A stretch of DNA of 64,000 nt, taken from positions 62,001 through 126,000 of the forward strand of contig NZ_FNGH01000003.1 in NCBI RefSeq assembly GCF_900102875.1, in the 5' to 3' direction. Within the stretch, counting starts at the first letter, position 1, and every line of letters begins with the position of its first letter. Positions 61,147 through 64,000 of this stretch are shown piece by piece. The translations under genes were made by a program, and so were the position numbers. The DNA comes from Franzmannia pantelleriensis (GTDB lineage: Bacteria > Pseudomonadota > Gammaproteobacteria > Pseudomonadales > Halomonadaceae). The notes beneath the pieces are model-generated. The model was not told the origin of the DNA, did no database searches, and saw only the letters and a list, made by a program, of their open reading frames with translations.

Positions 61147-63138
61147 GTGCGCCAGGCAAAGCCTGGCCATCCGGGAACTCTTCAAGTGGAGAGCAGAAAG
61201 GATGGAGTGAACCCCAGTGGGTGAGAGTCCCACCCGGCTAAGGCTAGCCACCAGCCGGTAGCGAGTGTTGCGTGGTGTCGGGCAACCGCCACTGCGAAGC
61301 GTACACAGCGAGTGAGCAGGCCGTGTGATTGAGCACCGAAATGACTAATACCGTGGTCGCCGACAGTGTTAACTGACTGGAAGGCAATACCGAATCATCG
61401 TTGAGGCTGGGTGAGACGGGGCCGCCGGTGTCAAAGAGCAGGGCATGTTCATACAAGGGTTTCCCAGGAACCTGGGAGGCCCGCCTTTCTCCCCCGAAAG
61501 GCAATGATTCAGGCGCGGGGCTGCCTGCGGCGAAAGCTCCAGGTCTGGTGCTGTAGTACCTGATGGCATCGGAAGCAAACTGACGGGTACTCAGGGGGTA
61601 CGGCAAGGCGATGACAAGGAGCCAGCCGGATGGAAGGGCGGGAGTCGGAGTCGCTCATAGTACCGATGAAGGCGGGGAACCGGCTCGACGGGACCCGGTG
61701 GAGGGAAGGGGCGGCCAATTATCAGGCCCGCAGGAGGGACACATGGCAGGTACTCAGGAACCTGGAACCATGTACACGAAACAAGTGCGGATAGCAGCGC
61801 TGGCAGGGCGCTTCCCGCAGCGTGCTTTCACGTCACTGGCCCATCACCTCGATGCCCAGTGGCTGAAGACGGCCTACCTGATGACGCGCCGAGACGGCGC
61901 CGTCGGGATCGATGGCCAGACGGCGGACGACTTCGCGCGCGACTTCGAGGCCAATATCCAGCGCTTGCTGGAGGCAGCCAAGAACGGTCGTTACCAGGCG
62001 CCGCCAGTGCGACGTGTCCATATCCCCAAGGGAGATGGTCGCGCCACACGGCCGATCGGCATTCCTACCTTCGAAGACAAAGTCTTGCAGCGTGCCGTGG
62101 TGGCCCTGCTGGAACCGCTTTATGAGCATGATTTTCTGGACGGCTCGTATGGCTTCCGGCCAGGTCGCTCGGCACACCAGGCGATCCAGACGGTACGGGA
62201 TGGGCTGATGTCGATGGGAGGCGGCTGGGTGATCGACCTGGATATCCAAGCCTTCTTCGACACGATCGACCACCAGCACCTGCGTGCGTTTCTACAGCAA
62301 CGAGTGAAGGACGGTGTGATCCTGCGTTTGATCGGCAAGTGGCTCAAGGCCGGGGTATTGGAAGCCGGGCAGTGGCAGAAAGGTGAGATAGGCAGCCCAC
62401 AAGGCGGGGTCATTTCCCCGTTGTTGGCAAACGTTTATCTCCACTATGTGCTGGATGAGTGGTTTGAGAACGACGTCAAACCGCGCCTGCGAGGACAGAC
62501 ATTCTCGGCGAGGTTCGCCGATGATGCTGTGCTGGCATTCAGCAACGAAGCCGATGCCCGCAAGGTGCTGGAGGTGTTGCCCAAGCGCTTCGCGCGCTTC
62601 GGGCTCACCCTGCACCCAACCAAGACCCGCCTGGTGCGGTTTCGGCCACACCGTGACAAACGCGCTGAGACCTTCGACTTTCTGGGGTTCACCCACTATT
62701 GGGGTAAATCTCGGTACGGTCGGATGGTCATTAAGCGGAAGACTGCTAAGGGGCGGCTCCAGCGAAGCCTTAGGCGAATTGCTCTGTGGTGCCGGTGGAA
62801 CCGTCATCTGCCGATTCGTGAGCAGCATAGGCGGTTAAGAAGCAAGGTGCAGGGGCACTATGCCTACTATGGCATCCGGGGCAACATGCGGTCGCTGCGG
62901 TCGTTTCGCCAGCACGTGACGGAAACCTGGATTAGGTGGTTGAGGCGGCGATCGCAGAGAGCTTATTTCTCATGGGATAAAGCTTCCCAACTACTTAGCT
63001 TGTTGCCACTGCCACCTGCTCGGATCATGCAGAGGTGTTAGCCTTCAGCAAAACTGATAATTGAGGAGCCGGGTGCGTCAATCGCGCATGCCCGGATCTG
63101 TGGGGGGCCGGGTAGAGTAATCTCCCGGTCTACCCGAC
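61147..63138 (+). mobile_element. Group II intron inserted antisense in the SznF-like gene
   Basis: 1992 bases starting with GTGCGCC (5' end of group II introns) and ending with the domain V/VI region and CTACCCGAC. Domain V begins near 63066 (GAGCCGGG). The reverse transcriptase ORF lies within. Removal of exactly these bases joins the flanking minus-strand reading frame without shift. The intron is encoded on the plus strand, the interrupted gene on the minus strand, so splicing cannot repair the gene's transcript. Its GC-rich composition differs from the island around it. Confidence 0.9.
61743..63041 (+). CDS. ltrA: Group II intron reverse transcriptase/maturase
   Basis: 432 residues. RT motifs are seen: KGDGRATRPIGIPTFEDKVLQ, YGFRPGRSAHQAI, the GSPQGGVISPLLANVYL block and the catalytic FADD (SARFADDAVLAF). 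The maturase X domain follows (LRRIALWCRWNRHLPI and HYAYYGIRGNMRSLRSF). No C-terminal endonuclease domain is present, so mobility would rely on other primers. AGGAGGG before ATG 61743 supports the start. Confidence 0.93.
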   Translation: MAGTQEPGTMYTKQVRIAALAGRFPQRAFTSLAHHLDAQWLKTAYLMTRRDGAVGIDGQTADDFARDFEANIQRLLEAAKNGRYQAPPVRRVHIPKGDGRATRPIGIPTFEDKVLQRAVVALLEPLYEHDFLDGSYGFRPGRSAHQAIQTVRDGLMSMGGGWVIDLDIQAFFDTIDHQHLRAFLQQRVKDGVILRLIGKWLKAGVLEAGQWQKGEIGSPQGGVISPLLANVYLHYVLDEWFENDVKPRLRGQTFSARFADDAVLAFSNEADARKVLEVLPKRFARFGLTLHPTKTRLVRFRPHRDKRAETFDFLGFTHYWGKSRYGRMVIKRKTAKGRLQRSLRRIALWCRWNRHLPIREQHRRLRSKVQGHYAYYGIRGNMRSLRSFRQHVTETWIRWLRRRSQRAYFSWDKASQLLSLLPLPPARIMQRC

Positions 63139-63709
63139 TATTTCTAGCCATTGCAGATGCTTCTGACAAATAGTCCCCCGCCAACTGAACCACATAATGT
63201 TTTAAGCATTTTTGCGGATGGTTAGAAGAAGCAATAAAGCTTAATACGCCGTCTGTTATCTTGTTGTTTCCCCTTTTGTTATTTTCTTTTTCTAAGAATT
63301 GGTTAAAATATTCATAAAGAAGTTCTTCTGTCCACCCCTTCGAAATCTTAACCTCTTCCTCTAAAAAATTAAATGCTTTGTTTTCTAGTATCGGCCTCAT
63401 AATGTCAGCTTTAGATATAGTTTCTTGACTATAGAATCTTTTCATTTCTTCTAGGTCGAAAGATGTTTTAGAATTTGGCAGAAATAGCAGGTCGCTTTCA
63501 TAAATATTCATCAGTAATCTATGGGTCGACAAAGATCCATTAGAAGATAATCCATCGCAACCTATTGTCTTATTGTAGTTGATGTATTGATTGTCATTGA
63601 TTCTTGTTGGTCGGCGATATGGTGTGTTATAGACTAGAACCTCATCCTCTTTAGCATCGTTGAATAACGGGTTGTCCGCATATGAATTGATGATGGCCGT
63701 AATGTCCAT
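63139..63709 (-). pseudogene. SznF-like HDO-cupin enzyme, 5' part (gene split by intron)
   Basis: Encodes residues 1-190 and one base of codon 191. It includes a helical N-terminal region and the first diiron ligand Glu183 (YLSEASAM, SznF Glu189 by the constant offset of 6). AGGAG with 5-base spacing precedes ATG 63709. Beyond 63139 the frame would run into intron sequence and stop at 63038. Joined to the 3' part it gives 459 residues against 471 in SznF. Confidence 0.82.
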
Positions 63710-63805
63710 GATGACTCCTGAGTCTGCTGGCTTAATTTAGCGATATGCTATATATTTGAATTTAGTAGGTGTCTGAAGGAAAAAAATGCAATTGGAGACA
63801 AAAAA

Positions 63806-64000
63806 TGTCGATTTTCAGACAGTCGATACTTGCGGAGGCCGGCATCATAAAAGACGATTCTCATATAACAGATGGTTATATAGAGGGCTTTTCTTTACCT
63901 GTCTCTACGTTCAATATCCTATATGAGAAAGGAGCTATCGTTCCTGCTCACTATCATGATAAAGCACAGCTTGTTCGCTTTTTAGATGGCAGTGCTATAA
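63806..64000 (+). CDS. Cupin/AraC-like protein, N-terminal part (cut by window end)
   Basis: 65 codons, open at the window end. The segment GAIVPAHYHDKAQLVRFLDG matches the ligand-binding cupin of AraC-type regulators (PxHxHxxAQL...G). GGAG lies 8 bases before ATG 63806. It is divergent from the SznF-like gene with about 96 AT-rich bases between, so it is probably the regulator of the cluster. It could also be a stand-alone cupin. Confidence 0.6.

Larger units (their letters stand above)
57720..64000. mobile_element. AT-rich genomic island (right end outside window)
   Basis: From about 57720 the composition turns visibly AT-rich and codon use changes (many AAA, TTT, ATA codons), in contrast to the GC-rich chromosome on the left. 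The island breaks a potassium channel gene at its left end. It carries a gene cluster for a small-molecule pathway and no visible integrase; the right boundary is not in the window. A GC-rich group II intron is nested within it. Confidence 0.7.

Noticed and set aside
60338-61159. Taking the HDO-cupin frame as a complete gene starting at ATG 61159
   Set aside because: Its first codons come from the intron's first bases; the true N-terminal half is at 63139-63709 and joins in frame.
61244-61606. Minus-strand frame in the 5' part of the group II intron
   Set aside because: Lies in structured intron RNA domains and has no protein family features.
61147-63138. Intron splicing restoring the SznF-like message
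   Set aside because: The intron is antisense to the gene, so the gene's transcript carries only its complement, which cannot splice.
57720-64000. Prophage or integrative plasmid
   Set aside because: No phage, integrase, replication or transfer gene is visible; only metabolic genes, a group II intron and a regulator-like gene.
1-64000. CRISPR array, tRNA or rRNA genes
   Set aside because: No regularly spaced repeats, clover-leaf-like sequences or rRNA signatures were noticed on reading.

Overview
The window is a stretch of chromosome from a GC-rich gammaproteobacterium, most likely a Halomonas-type member of the Halomonadaceae. That placement is an inference from the codon style, dense short intergenic spaces, many LysR-regulated metabolic modules and a TRAP transporter; no rRNA or single diagnostic gene confirms it. 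No tRNA, rRNA or CRISPR array was seen.

0-20 kb is ordinary chromosome. It holds the tail of a chemoreceptor, a GAF-PAS-GGDEF diguanylate cyclase coupled to a CorA/ZntB-type transporter, MFS and NnrU membrane proteins, an SDR, an MDR oxidoreductase coupled to an atypical proline racemase-family protein, ribosome-rescue factor ArfB, an M42 peptidase with a lipoprotein, NfsA-type reductase, an AraC regulator, a PQQ-type sugar dehydrogenase with its cytochrome c, a CbiX-like protein and a nucleoside deaminase. 20-43 kb is a run of regulator-plus-target modules: AmpR-like LysR with a class D beta-lactamase, LysR with a YbfB-type MFS and a GST, bacterioferritin, LysR with D-tartrate dehydratase, LysR followed by a TRAP transporter and a VanX/DdpX-like dipeptidase, LysR with an SDR, AraC with a LysE exporter, and TetR with an MFS.

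45-57 kb is rich in toxin-antitoxin-like genes: hipBA coupled to an aldehyde dehydrogenase, a Fic protein behind a duplicated palindromic operator, and three consecutive antitoxin-type genes (HigA-like, MbcA/Xre-like, MntA-like) whose toxin partners are frameshifted, truncated or absent. Other decayed genes lie here or nearby (a GFA-family enzyme, a Spy/CpxP-like fragment).

From about 57.72 kb to the window end the DNA turns visibly AT-rich. This island begins where a potassium channel gene loses its N-terminal half. It carries a minus-strand cluster: an SznF-like N-nitrosating-type enzyme (helical N-terminus, heme-oxygenase-like diiron domain, cupin), a PLP-dependent group II decarboxylase, a SAM methyltransferase and a Rieske protein, with a divergent AraC/cupin-like gene cut by the window end. 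The SznF-like gene is split by a GC-rich group II intron inserted antisense to it; removing positions 61147-63138 rejoins the two halves in frame into a 459-residue protein in which all seven diiron ligand positions and three cupin histidines known for SznF are present at constant offsets. I read this as an undescribed N-N bond-forming (N-nitroso/N-hydroxy) natural product pathway, broken in this strain by a nested mobile element.
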